Assembly: GCA_934463035.1 (NCBI GenBank)
Contig: CAKSIG010000004.1
Coordinates: 134,311 to 198,310 of the forward strand
Reading direction: 5' to 3'
Length of the DNA stretch: 64,000 nt
Source: an uncultured Eubacteriales bacterium
Lineage (GTDB): Bacteria; Bacillota; Clostridia; Oscillospirales; Acutalibacteraceae
Both the position numbers and the translations under genes were made by a program. The notes under the pieces are model-generated. The model was not told the origin of the DNA, ran no database searches, and was given only the letters and a program-made list of their open reading frames with translations. Each line of letters starts with the position of its first letter. The first letter of the stretch is position 1. Below are positions 7,761 to 13,972 of this stretch, piece by piece.

Positions 7761-8015
7761 ATGACAGCAACATTACTTGGTTATTCACAAATGAAAGGAA
7801 CGAGCAAAAAGACAGGTAAACCGTACGACGGATATATGTTTCATCTCGGATATGTAGACGAACACGTAAACGGCACGGCAACGGCGCAACTGTATGTTGA
7901 CAGCACGGTTCTTGAAAACTCGGATTGTCCAATAAAGGTAGGGGAGACTTACGAGTTTAATTATGAAGTAAGTTTCAACGGCTATCAGCGTTTAAAATCT
8001 GTTGAAGTATGTTAA
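7761..8015 (+). CDS. Gene V-like small protein, candidate ssDNA-binding protein
   Basis: An 84-residue, beta-rich protein, first gene of the rightward operon, preceded by AGAAAGAGG. It contains a basic GTSKKTGKPYDG loop and alternating hydrophobic strands, and is the same size as filamentous-phage pV (87 aa), an OB-fold protein coating nascent ssDNA. The functional call rests on size, position and fold-like pattern rather than on direct sequence similarity that I recognise. Its stop overlaps the next start (ATGTTAA). Confidence 0.55.
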   Translation: MTATLLGYSQMKGTSKKTGKPYDGYMFHLGYVDEHVNGTATAQLYVDSTVLENSDCPIKVGETYEFNYEVSFNGYQRLKSVEVC

Positions 8016-8134
8016 CGGAAGAAAACGCGACTTACTTAATAGATAGGATAGACAATATACAAGCGTTATTAATGTTTATATGTATCGTTATTATTGCCGT
8101 TTTTATCTATAAGTTTTTAAAAATGTTTTTCTAA
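8009..8134 (+). CDS. 41-aa single-span membrane protein of the phage-like element
   Basis: Overlaps the upstream stop codon by 7 bp, which suggests translational coupling. Residues 1-18 are polar (LTEENATYLIDRIDNI), about residues 19-34 form one hydrophobic span, and the end is basic (YKFLKMFF). Size and position resemble the tiny pVII/pIX virion-tip proteins that flank the major coat gene in filamentous phages. Function is inferred from context only. Confidence 0.6.
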   Translation: MLTEENATYLIDRIDNIQALLMFICIVIIAVFIYKFLKMFF

Positions 8135-8146
8135 GGAGTGATAAAA

Positions 8147-8293
8147 ATGTTCACAGGATTTTCACCTGAGACTTTCGGCGATTTTATAAAAGAGCTGTTT
8201 TCAATTACTCCGTACATATTGCCAGCTTGTATAGCTTTTTTAGGTTTTAAAAAGGCTGTGCAATTCCTGCTTGACGTGTTAAAAGGTGCGTAA
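8147..8293 (+). CDS. 48-aa coat-like protein (coat paralogue 1)
   Basis: Preceded by AAGGAGTG. It has an acidic amphipathic start (SPETFGDFIKELF), a hydrophobic middle (YILPACIAFLGF) and a Lys-containing end KKAVQFLLDVLKGA. That acidic-hydrophobic-basic layout is the filamentous major coat (pVIII) plan. Its C-terminal half aligns with the next gene (LP...I-F...K...FL...GA), so the two are paralogues. There is no cleavable signal peptide. Confidence 0.65.
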   Translation: MFTGFSPETFGDFIKELFSITPYILPACIAFLGFKKAVQFLLDVLKGA

Positions 8294-8333
8294 GCATTTT
8301 TTATAAAATTAAATAAGAAAGGAGTATAAGACA

Positions 8334-8504
8334 ATGACAACTTATGATCTTGCCGGACTTTTTAAAGGCGAAAACGCGATAGATCTTTCACCGGTTCTCA
8401 GCGGCGTATATAACCTTTTGCCCGTAGTAATTCCTGTTGCTATCGGCTTCATCGCTCTGCGCAAAGGTATATCTTTCCTTTTCAGCTCTATTCAGGGTGC
8501 GTAA
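8334..8504 (+). CDS. 56-aa probable major coat protein (pVIII-like, paralogue 2)
   Basis: Has a strong SD (AAGGAG). Residues 1-20 are polar/acidic (YDLAGLFKGENAIDLSP), about residues 24-42 are hydrophobic (LLPVVIPVAIGFIAL), and the end is RKGISFLFSSIQGA. It is followed at once by a terminator, as for the abundantly expressed gene VIII in filamentous phages. That makes it my preferred major coat candidate over the 48-aa paralogue. There is no signal peptide. Confidence 0.68.
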   Translation: MTTYDLAGLFKGENAIDLSPVLSGVYNLLPVVIPVAIGFIALRKGISFLFSSIQGA

Positions 8505-8528
8505 GCGTTTCTTTTACTCAATATGTAG

Positions 8529-8555
8529 ACCTGCATTTCCCAGTGCAGGTTTACT
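8529..8555 (+). terminator. Terminator/attenuator after the coat gene
   Basis: A 7-bp stem ACCTGCA with its complement and an 8-nt loop is followed by TTACTTTTT. It separates the coat genes from the adhesin gene. In filamentous phages a terminator after gene VIII keeps coat mRNA abundant and adhesin mRNA low. Confidence 0.75.
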
Positions 8556-8586
8556 TTTTCAAATAGATATATAAGGTGGTGATTCT

Positions 8587-10272
8587 TTGAAATTTTTACA
8601 TAAGCACAGACGAATAATAGGCTTTATCTTAACTGTAACCGTTTCTGTTATGTTGTTTGTGTCGAGCATTCCCGCAAGTGCGGCAGATAGTGTTTTATGT
8701 CGTTTTAAAAGATTTGATTCAGGTGGTTCTTCTTATACCCCTGTTACTGGTTGCAATAATTACTCTATAAATTATACTTCAAGCGGTTTTTATGGAAAAT
8801 TATATTTTTATGATGAAGATATTTTCAGTTTTTCTAAAACTTCTGCACCTGAATTTTTTCGTATCATTGTAAGCCTTCCTATGGGCTATGAGAAGTACTA
8901 TAAAACTAATATTGCAGTAGGTATTATTTACGGTAATAATCGCATTTCTCGTTTGTTGTTTGATAAGATTGAGTTAGATCCTAATAACATCAATTATGAA
9001 CTTTATTATTTTATTCTAGAAGGTCAAGATTTTATAGATATAGCTAATGATTATAATTTTTCCTCAATGACTGTTCAGGGTGTATCTGTTGATATTGATT
9101 CTGTTGCTGCCAGTTCAAGCTCTGTAAAGCGTTGCACTGTTGAATCGGTAACTTATAGTACGGGTTCATCTTCTTCGTCTATTCAAAAGGAAGCTAATCG
9201 TTATTTATTTGATAATTTTTTAGATCCTGCTTTTAAGTGGTTAGGCAATTTCATTTCCGAGGCTTTTAGATTTGTTTCAGATAATTTTATAGTCCCTGCT
9301 ATCGGTACTCTCGGAGTAATTTTTCAAGATGCTTTTGATGCGTTAAAGCCTTTTCTTAGTTCACTTTTAGATAATTTATTTTTACCTGTTTTAAATTCTA
9401 TATTAAGTACTTTAAATGGTATTGTGCAGGCTATTGCTGATGCCTTTCTTCCTATTATTGCGGATATTATTAATTTTTTCGCTCCATATTATAATAAACT
9501 TTCTGACATTATAACAAATAACTTTATAGATTTAGTTTCCAGATTATCACCGCTTGTAAATCAGTTTGTCACCGCAATAACCCCGTCATTTGAAAGTATA
9601 GTAAATAACATTTCAAAGAATATTTCAAATATTATACGAGAATGTTTTATTCCTAACGATTCAAGCGCCGAGTATCAGGAGTTTGTTTCAATGAAGAATG
9701 ACGTAACAAACAAATTCCCGATATTTAATCAGTTGTATTCGTTTGTTTCCGCTTTGTTCAATCCCTCGACTTATAGTCCCGGTACTTCGGTCTCGGTTAC
9801 AAACATATTACGGAGTTATAACGATAGAATAATTGAATCTAATAAACAAGTTTATTATCGTTGCAATTATGATTTCAAAAAAGGCAATTCATATTACATT
9901 ACTTTTAATGTCTCAGGCAGTAGAGAAGTCGGAATACAGTATGTTCTGTCCTCAGGTAGTTATATGGGAGGTCCTGAAATTCATAACGGCGCTAATACTA
10001 TTCTATTATCTGAATCACTATATTCCGTTTCTGCTTTTGAGTTTTATTCACGTAAATCGTCTGGAACGGCGTCTATTACGGATATATGTCTTTATTCAGT
10101 AGATAGTTCGGCTGGTTCAGATTTCACGGTAAATGTATACGGTAAAAATGTATCGGTCTTAAACTTTGATTGGTATATGCCGTATAAGCATTACGGCGAT
10201 ATATGCGTTATAGCTTTCTGCTATCTGGCATTTGTATGGCACACGTTTAAACGTCTGCCGCAGATAATATAA
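8587..10272 (+). CDS. Secreted pIII-like minor coat/adsorption protein
   Basis: A 561-residue protein starting at TTG (SD AAGGTGGTGAT). The signal peptide covers residues 1-32, with basic KHRR, a hydrophobic core and the cleavage motif ASA. Next come a beta-rich Ser/Tyr-rich head (about 35-195), an amphipathic helical section (about 205-360) with repeated units of the form F-x-P-x-(L/I), a second beta-rich part (about 395-530), and a C-terminal membrane span (about 536-553) ending in KRLPQII. This signal-head-C-terminal anchor plan and its place between coat and pI genes match pIII, which binds the host receptor and caps the filament. Direct similarity was not checked. Confidence 0.7.
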   Translation: MKFLHKHRRIIGFILTVTVSVMLFVSSIPASAADSVLCRFKRFDSGGSSYTPVTGCNNYSINYTSSGFYGKLYFYDEDIFSFSKTSAPEFFRIIVSLPMGYEKYYKTNIAVGIIYGNNRISRLLFDKIELDPNNINYELYYFILEGQDFIDIANDYNFSSMTVQGVSVDIDSVAASSSSVKRCTVESVTYSTGSSSSSIQKEANRYLFDNFLDPAFKWLGNFISEAFRFVSDNFIVPAIGTLGVIFQDAFDALKPFLSSLLDNLFLPVLNSILSTLNGIVQAIADAFLPIIADIINFFAPYYNKLSDIITNNFIDLVSRLSPLVNQFVTAITPSFESIVNNISKNISNIIRECFIPNDSSAEYQEFVSMKNDVTNKFPIFNQLYSFVSALFNPSTYSPGTSVSVTNILRSYNDRIIESNKQVYYRCNYDFKKGNSYYITFNVSGSREVGIQYVLSSGSYMGGPEIHNGANTILLSESLYSVSAFEFYSRKSSGTASITDICLYSVDSSAGSDFTVNVYGKNVSVLNFDWYMPYKHYGDICVIAFCYLAFVWHTFKRLPQII

Positions 10273-10284
10273 GGCGGTGTTTCA

Positions 10285-10527
10285 ATGATTACAGAAACGA
10301 TATTACATTTTCTTACAATGGTTTTAAAACCTATTATAAACCTGATTCCGTCAATGGATACTTTTGTTATACCAGATAACATAGCAAGCTATTTAACAAC
10401 TATCTTCCGAACTATCGGTATTTTTATTCCTGTTGCAAATCTTTTACCTTTGTTTGTGTTCAGTATAGCTTTTACGTGTTGGCGTTTCGGTTACTCAATA
10501 ATAGTCCGAATCCGCAATATGTTTTAG
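10285..10527 (+). CDS. 80-aa hydrophobic protein, pVI-like by position
   Basis: Starts 12 bp after the pIII-like gene with a GGCGG SD. It has two or three hydrophobic segments (about residues 5-22, 36-52 and 54-68) and a basic end (RIRNMF). Gene VI, the pIII-partner tip protein, occupies this place in filamentous phages. Assignment is by position and hydropathy only. Confidence 0.6.
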   Translation: MITETILHFLTMVLKPIINLIPSMDTFVIPDNIASYLTTIFRTIGIFIPVANLLPLFVFSIAFTCWRFGYSIIVRIRNMF

Positions 10528-10558
10528 TATAAAAAATTAATGAAAGGAGTTTAAAACA

Positions 10559-10726
10559 ATGACAACTGTATTATCTATGTTACTTATTTTTGCATTGCTT
10601 ACGTTGTGCGTTCTATTCTGCTATAAGCAGTATTTAGAGTGTAAATTACTCTCTTTAAAGCTGCCGAAACAAAATAAACCCAAGCGTAAACGCAAGGTAG
10701 TTTATGAGGACGATCTTGATGACTAA
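10559..10726 (+). CDS. 55-aa single-span membrane protein
   Basis: Has an excellent SD (AAAGGAG). Residues 3-21 are a membrane span. Residues 36-47 are strongly basic (PKQNKPKRKRK) and the tail is acidic (YEDDLDD), suggesting a cytoplasmic nucleic-acid- or protein-contacting tail. It lies in the phage assembly operon. No family recognised. Confidence 0.6.
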   Translation: MTTVLSMLLIFALLTLCVLFCYKQYLECKLLSLKLPKQNKPKRKRKVVYEDDLDD

Positions 10727-10752
10727 AACAAAAAAAGAAAGGAAAATTTATT

Positions 10753-10899
10753 ATGACATTATTCGGTTTCTCAATTCCGTTATGGATAGTATTGTCGGCG
10801 GTCTTCGCTCTTGTTTATATTCTGTTTACAATTTTATCAGCCGTTAGAGAACGTAGGATAAAAGCAAAGAGGAAAGACAATGTTAAATACGATTCTTAA
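10753..10899 (+). CDS. 48-aa single-span membrane protein overlapping zot
   Basis: SD AAAGGAAA. Residues 5-29 form one span (PLWIVLSAVFALVYILFTIL), followed by a highly basic tail (RERRIKAKRK). The last 20 bp overlap the start of the zot gene, implying coupled translation. It is a probable assembly partner of the Zot/pI ATPase. Function is inferred from position. Confidence 0.6.
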   Translation: MTLFGFSIPLWIVLSAVFALVYILFTILSAVRERRIKAKRKDNVKYDS

Positions 10900-11713
10900 C
10901 GGTTGTCTTACGTGTTTAAAAGTAGTAGGTATCGTTATTTCACCTTTTGTGTTCTCAGGCTTTGTATTCTTCCTGATACATACCTTTAAAGGCGAGAGGA
11001 TACCAAAATCGGAATACGGCACCTACCGACATATGAACCACGGCAGTTTTTTTAAACGGCTGTTTGTTCAATTTCCAAAGGCATTTATCAATGATTTGTT
11101 TAATCGTGACCCCGATTTTTTTAAGCCCTACGGCGTTCATATGATAGCTGGAAAGCAGGGAAGCGGGAAGACCGTTACAGTTACGTATCTGCTTTTAAAG
11201 TATAAAGATATGTACCCGCAGTTACGCATTAAAACAAATTTTAACTATCGTTATGAAGACGGCGCTATTGAACATTGGAAAGATCTTGTAAACTCAAATA
11301 ACGGTACATTCGGTGAAATAGACGTTATAGACGAGATACAAAACTGGTTCAGCTCTATGCAATCAAAAGATTTCCCGCCTGAAATGCTTACAGAGATTAC
11401 ACAGCAGCGTAAACAACGTAAGATGATTATTTGTACTTCTCAGGTGTTCGGACGTGTAGGTAAGCCTATCAGAGAGCAGGTATTTTATCTTTACGAGCCT
11501 TTGACTCTTTTCGGCTGTCTTACTATTGTCCGTAAATATGAGCCTGTCATATCAGCTGTTGACGGTCTTGCCGATAAAAAGAAGTTTAAAGGTATATTTT
11601 TCTTTGTTCATAATAAGCGAGTTAGAGAGAGTTTCGATACTTATAAAAAGGTTGAAAAGCTCTCAAAAGACGGTTTTATACCACGTATTTCAATCCCTGA
11701 CATTAAATCTTGA
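10880..11713 (+). CDS. Zot/pI-family assembly ATPase (zonular occludens toxin domain)
   Basis: A 277-residue protein. One membrane span (about residues 11-33) is followed by a P-loop GKQGSGKT (residues 91-98) and a Walker B motif IDVIDE (147-152) with the trailing Q-N-W typical of Zot/pI. ITQQRKQRKMIICTSQ (about 167-182) fits the sensor region. Zot/pI proteins drive extrusion of filamentous phage at the inner membrane. Here the span is N-terminal and no large extracytoplasmic domain follows, unlike pI of enterobacterial phages. That is consistent with a host lacking an outer membrane and with the absent secretin (inference). Confidence 0.9.
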   Translation: MLNTILNGCLTCLKVVGIVISPFVFSGFVFFLIHTFKGERIPKSEYGTYRHMNHGSFFKRLFVQFPKAFINDLFNRDPDFFKPYGVHMIAGKQGSGKTVTVTYLLLKYKDMYPQLRIKTNFNYRYEDGAIEHWKDLVNSNNGTFGEIDVIDEIQNWFSSMQSKDFPPEMLTEITQQRKQRKMIICTSQVFGRVGKPIREQVFYLYEPLTLFGCLTIVRKYEPVISAVDGLADKKKFKGIFFFVHNKRVRESFDTYKKVEKLSKDGFIPRISIPDIKS

Positions 11714-11920
11714 CAGCGAGCCGTTCTCGGCAAACGGAGTGCCGAGACGGCGTGCAAGATTTTCAGGTGATACGGCTTAAACCGCCGAGAGGGGGCAGTA
11801 ATGTAATACGCCCCATACATAATATGCCTTTTTCGGCAAAAAACGGCTTAACCGTGCGGTTTTCCTCAATTTTAAAAATGCGGTCAAAATACAATTTGAC
11901 CGCAAAAAGGAGTTTTAGTT
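11714..11920 (+). other. Hairpin-rich gap between zot and rep: candidate replication origin
   Basis: This 207-bp non-coding gap holds at least four inverted repeats. A 12-bp stem with one bulge is at 11720-11751 (GCCGTTCTCGGCA and complement). A 5-bp GC stem is at 11792-11814. AACCG-TG-CGGTT is at 11850-11861. A perfect 10-bp stem TGCGGTCAAA lies at 11879-11904, ending 2 bp before the rep SD. GC content is higher than in the flanking phage genes. Filamentous phages carry origins and packaging signals in such gaps, so this is a good origin candidate. The nick site cannot be named. Confidence 0.55.
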
Positions 11921-13426
11921 ATGGGCTTTCGTTCCGACATTAAGCGTTGTAAGGTTTTCAATGAGTTTTCACCCGAATTACAAAAGCAATACTTCGGTCT
12001 TACCCGTGATAAAGTTGTTTTTAATATAGATACTCTTTATTATACTGTTTCTCTTATGGAAACTGATAGGGTAGAGCAGATGTTGTCTCAGCTTAAACTG
12101 TGGAAAGATGATTACAACAACGGTAATAAGGATATTACTTATTACGATATGCAATTTCTTCCTTTTTATTTTTGTCATTATGAGTATAAATTGACTATTG
12201 AAAATATGTTTGATATTTTTATTGCTTCGTATCTTCCAAATACTTCAACACCTCGGATAGTAGTTCAACTCCGTTCCGTTGGTCTTTGGCTTAACGGTGC
12301 TGAAACTATGATAAATGATAGCTATAACAATTTATTATCGTTTTTGCAGCCTTTTGGAATACGTGTTGAAAAAGTATGTATTAATCGTATTGACTATGCT
12401 TACCATTCAAATTTGATTCAATCTACGGATAATTATTTTAGTGATAGGTCTTTAATCCGCAATCTCAAAACAAAAATGAGAAAATTTCATAAAGTCGGTA
12501 ATATAACAGATAAGATTGAAATTGATTATTTAGGTCTTGGTATGCGTACTTCAAATAATGTATACTTCCGAGCCTATAACAAAACAAGAGAAGTTATAGA
12601 AAAAGGCTATAAAGGTTTTTTCATAGATTTATGGTTTAAAAACGGTTTAATTTCCGAATACGATAAATTTTGCTTAGAGATAGGGTATAAGTACAACTCT
12701 TATGTTTCTATGAATGTTGCTCGCATAGATTGGTATTTGTTATATGGTACTGATGATAATTTAAAGAGAGATCTTCGCAGAATACGTGAAAAGTGTTTTG
12801 AAAACTCAGATAACTATACCTACATAAAAAAGGCTCTTAGAAACGTCTTGCCCGAGGTAACAGTTATAATGAACTGTGAGTATCAAACGAAAACAAAATT
12901 CTTTAAATCTTTGGAAAATACAATAGGTGCTATACCATACGAAAGTGTCGCCGATGCTACGGCGGAACTACGGAATGTAATTAAAATTGTACGTAATTCA
13001 AAGTTGTTTACCGATTATCTTACTTCAAATACTGTGTCATTCTGTGAAAAGGACGGCTCCGACTATCTCAATTGGTGGAAACGTATACGCAGCTGCAAGA
13101 TAGATACAATGTTTAAAGGTGAAATTATGCGGCAGTACGGCAATCATATTGAGATTGAGAAGTTAAAGCAACGTATGCTTACTTCGGTTGCAGGAATAAG
13201 CGCATACAAGAATAATATAAACAACAACGATTTAACCGCAGATATATCTGACTTCCTGTGTATTCTCAATGATAATGATGTATGTAACGTCACAATAGAC
13301 ACCAATACGGGCGAGCAATTAGAATTTAAGTATAGGAACTACGATACAATAAAGAAGCGTAAGCAAAGACAGATAAAACCGCTTTTAAAGAAAGTATACG
13401 GTGAAATAAATGAAACTCAAAGATAA
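11921..13426 (+). CDS. Rolling-circle replication initiator, Rep_trans/pII-like
   Basis: A 501-residue protein with SD AAGGAG 8 bp before ATG. The central segment RIDYAYH (156-162), YLGLGMRTSNNVYFRAYNKT (203-222) and the following RE match the Rep_trans (PF02486-type) pattern of R-x-D-hydrophobic-A, then G-x2-x-S, then R-x-Y-(D/N)-K-x-x-E. Such initiators nick the plus origin and stay bound through a Tyr. The N- and C-terminal thirds are not recognised. It follows the hairpin-rich gap and plays the role of gene II of filamentous phages. Its gene overlaps the next by 17 bp. Confidence 0.82.
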   Translation: MGFRSDIKRCKVFNEFSPELQKQYFGLTRDKVVFNIDTLYYTVSLMETDRVEQMLSQLKLWKDDYNNGNKDITYYDMQFLPFYFCHYEYKLTIENMFDIFIASYLPNTSTPRIVVQLRSVGLWLNGAETMINDSYNNLLSFLQPFGIRVEKVCINRIDYAYHSNLIQSTDNYFSDRSLIRNLKTKMRKFHKVGNITDKIEIDYLGLGMRTSNNVYFRAYNKTREVIEKGYKGFFIDLWFKNGLISEYDKFCLEIGYKYNSYVSMNVARIDWYLLYGTDDNLKRDLRRIREKCFENSDNYTYIKKALRNVLPEVTVIMNCEYQTKTKFFKSLENTIGAIPYESVADATAELRNVIKIVRNSKLFTDYLTSNTVSFCEKDGSDYLNWWKRIRSCKIDTMFKGEIMRQYGNHIEIEKLKQRMLTSVAGISAYKNNINNNDLTADISDFLCILNDNDVCNVTIDTNTGEQLEFKYRNYDTIKKRKQRQIKPLLKKVYGEINETQR

Positions 13427-13610
13427 ATTAATCGTTTATATTTATAACAAACAAACGCAAATAGAACAGGAAGAACAGGATCTTAAAACAAGTCTTCGGC
13501 TGTCAGCATTAGATAATTTAGACCATTACGAAATATTACTGCATAGAATCCGTCTTCAAGCGTGGAACGAGTTCATAAAAGATTTGTATAATATCGTTAT
13601 TAATTGTTAG
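13410..13610 (+). CDS. 66-aa helical protein downstream of rep
   Basis: Overlaps the end of rep by 17 bp. The composition is highly charged and helical, with a Gln/Glu-rich stretch (QTQIEQEEQDLKTS) that could form a coiled coil, and no membrane segment. No family recognised. Its position suggests a replication accessory factor. Confidence 0.6.
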   Translation: MKLKDKLIVYIYNKQTQIEQEEQDLKTSLRLSALDNLDHYEILLHRIRLQAWNEFIKDLYNIVINC

Positions 13611-13622
13611 TGAGGTGATTTA

Positions 13623-13748
13623 ATGGCTTGCTGTTTCTGCAAACATTTAAAAGTAGAATGTTTTGAAATATGCTATTGTAAGTTTTTAAATATGATTGTA
13701 GATTATTACGGCATAATCTGTCCGAATTTCGACGTTGTGGGGGCGTAG
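13623..13748 (+). CDS. 41-aa Cys-rich mini-protein, last gene of the element
   Basis: Preceded by TGAGGTGAT and starting 12 bp after the upstream stop. It has seven Cys in 41 residues (CCFCKH, CFEICYCKF, IICPNF), suggesting metal binding or a disulphide knot. The second half of the gene is also the 5' side of a large imperfect hairpin, so part of the codon choice may be constrained by DNA structure. Whether it is truly translated is uncertain, although the SD is good. Confidence 0.5.
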   Translation: MACCFCKHLKVECFEICYCKFLNMIVDYYGIICPNFDVVGA

Positions 13749-13793
13749 CTCTTTTACCGCTTGAAATTCGGCAAAAGGTATCCGTAATAATCT
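13700..13793 (+). repeat. Large two-stem hairpin near the right end (candidate packaging signal or origin)
   Basis: AGATTATTACGG (13700-13711) pairs perfectly with 13782-13793. After a symmetrical 10-nt internal loop, CCGAATTTC (13722-13730) pairs with GAAATTCGG (13763-13771), leaving a 32-nt apical loop. It overlaps the last mini-gene and lies just inside attR. In filamentous phages a stable hairpin serves as packaging signal, and others prime the minus strand. Function here is inferred. Confidence 0.6.
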
Positions 13794-13815
13794 CAATCTA
13801 AACTTACGGCTCAGC

Positions 13816-13885
13816 AGGGCTGAGCTATACAAAACGTGTCTACGCAAGCCTAAATTTAGATAGGCTCAACTATACTAAATGAATG
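13816..13885 (+). repeat. attR: right copy of the 70-bp direct repeat
   Basis: Identical to 5837-5906 except T at 13851. Identity stops exactly after TGAATG. The first bases form a small hairpin with element sequence (GCTCAGC at 13809-13815 with GCTGAGC at 13819-13825). Inside the repeat, AGCCTA and TAGGCT (13847-13866 region) form another hairpin that the C/T mismatch disturbs in the left copy. Confidence 0.85.
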
Positions 13886-13900
13886 TTTAGTATAGTTGAG
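13865..13900. other. Perfect 15-6-15 dyad: reconstructed core of the bacterial attachment site
   Basis: CTCAACTATACTAAA, spacer TGAATG, then the exact complement TTTAGTATAGTTGAG. The 70-bp repeat ends at the spacer/right-arm border (13885/13886). Two inverted arms around a 6-bp spacer is the layout of tyrosine-recombinase (Xer-type) core sites. The arms match the Firmicutes dif consensus only partly, so I do not call it dif. Confidence 0.65.
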
Positions 13901-13925
13901 GGAGTTATTAATATACGTTAAAATA

Positions 13926-13966
13926 AGCAACCAAAGGCATTTTGCTTGATTTAGCCCTTGGTTGCT
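13926..13966 (-). terminator. Terminator of the sipL-like gene
   Basis: A 12-bp stem with one mismatch (GCAACCAAAGGC at 13927-13938 with 13954-13965) lies just after the stop codon of the minus-strand gene; the minus-strand 3' side runs into TTATTTTAA. Confidence 0.7.
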
Positions 13967-13972
13967 ATTTGT

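Larger units (their letters stand above)
5907..13885 (+). mobile_element. Integrated filamentous-phage (inovirus-like) element, about 7.98 kb
   Basis: The region between the two 70-bp repeats carries, in order: toxin-antitoxin (+), DUF2726 protein and XRE repressor (-), then rightward a gene V-like small protein, several 41-56 aa single-membrane-span proteins, a terminator, a secreted pIII-like protein, more tiny membrane proteins, a Zot/pI ATPase, a hairpin-rich gap and a Rep_trans-type initiator. After circular permutation this follows the filamentous-phage order II-V-VII/IX-VIII-III-VI-I. No integrase and no secretin are present. The second is expected for a host without an outer membrane. 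Size fits inoviruses (5-15 kb). Confidence 0.88.

Noticed and set aside
8131..8340. Minus-strand reading frame of 69 codons opposite the coat genes
   Set aside because: It is antisense to two well-supported coat-like genes with strong ribosome-binding sites and has none itself.
11526..11943. Two short plus-strand reading frames across the zot end and the gap before rep
   Set aside because: They overlap zot out of frame, lack Shine-Dalgarno sequences, and their sequence is explained by the hairpin cluster.
5907..13885. An integrative conjugative element or plasmid instead of a filamentous phage
   Set aside because: There are no relaxase, coupling protein, T4SS or partition genes. The cluster of tiny membrane proteins, the secreted anchored adhesin and the Zot ATPase fit an inovirus better.
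13865..13900. The 15-6-15 dyad as the chromosomal dif site
   Set aside because: The layout fits Xer sites, but against the Firmicutes dif consensus from memory only about 7 of 11 positions match on one arm and fewer on the other. I keep it as an Xer-like attachment site only.
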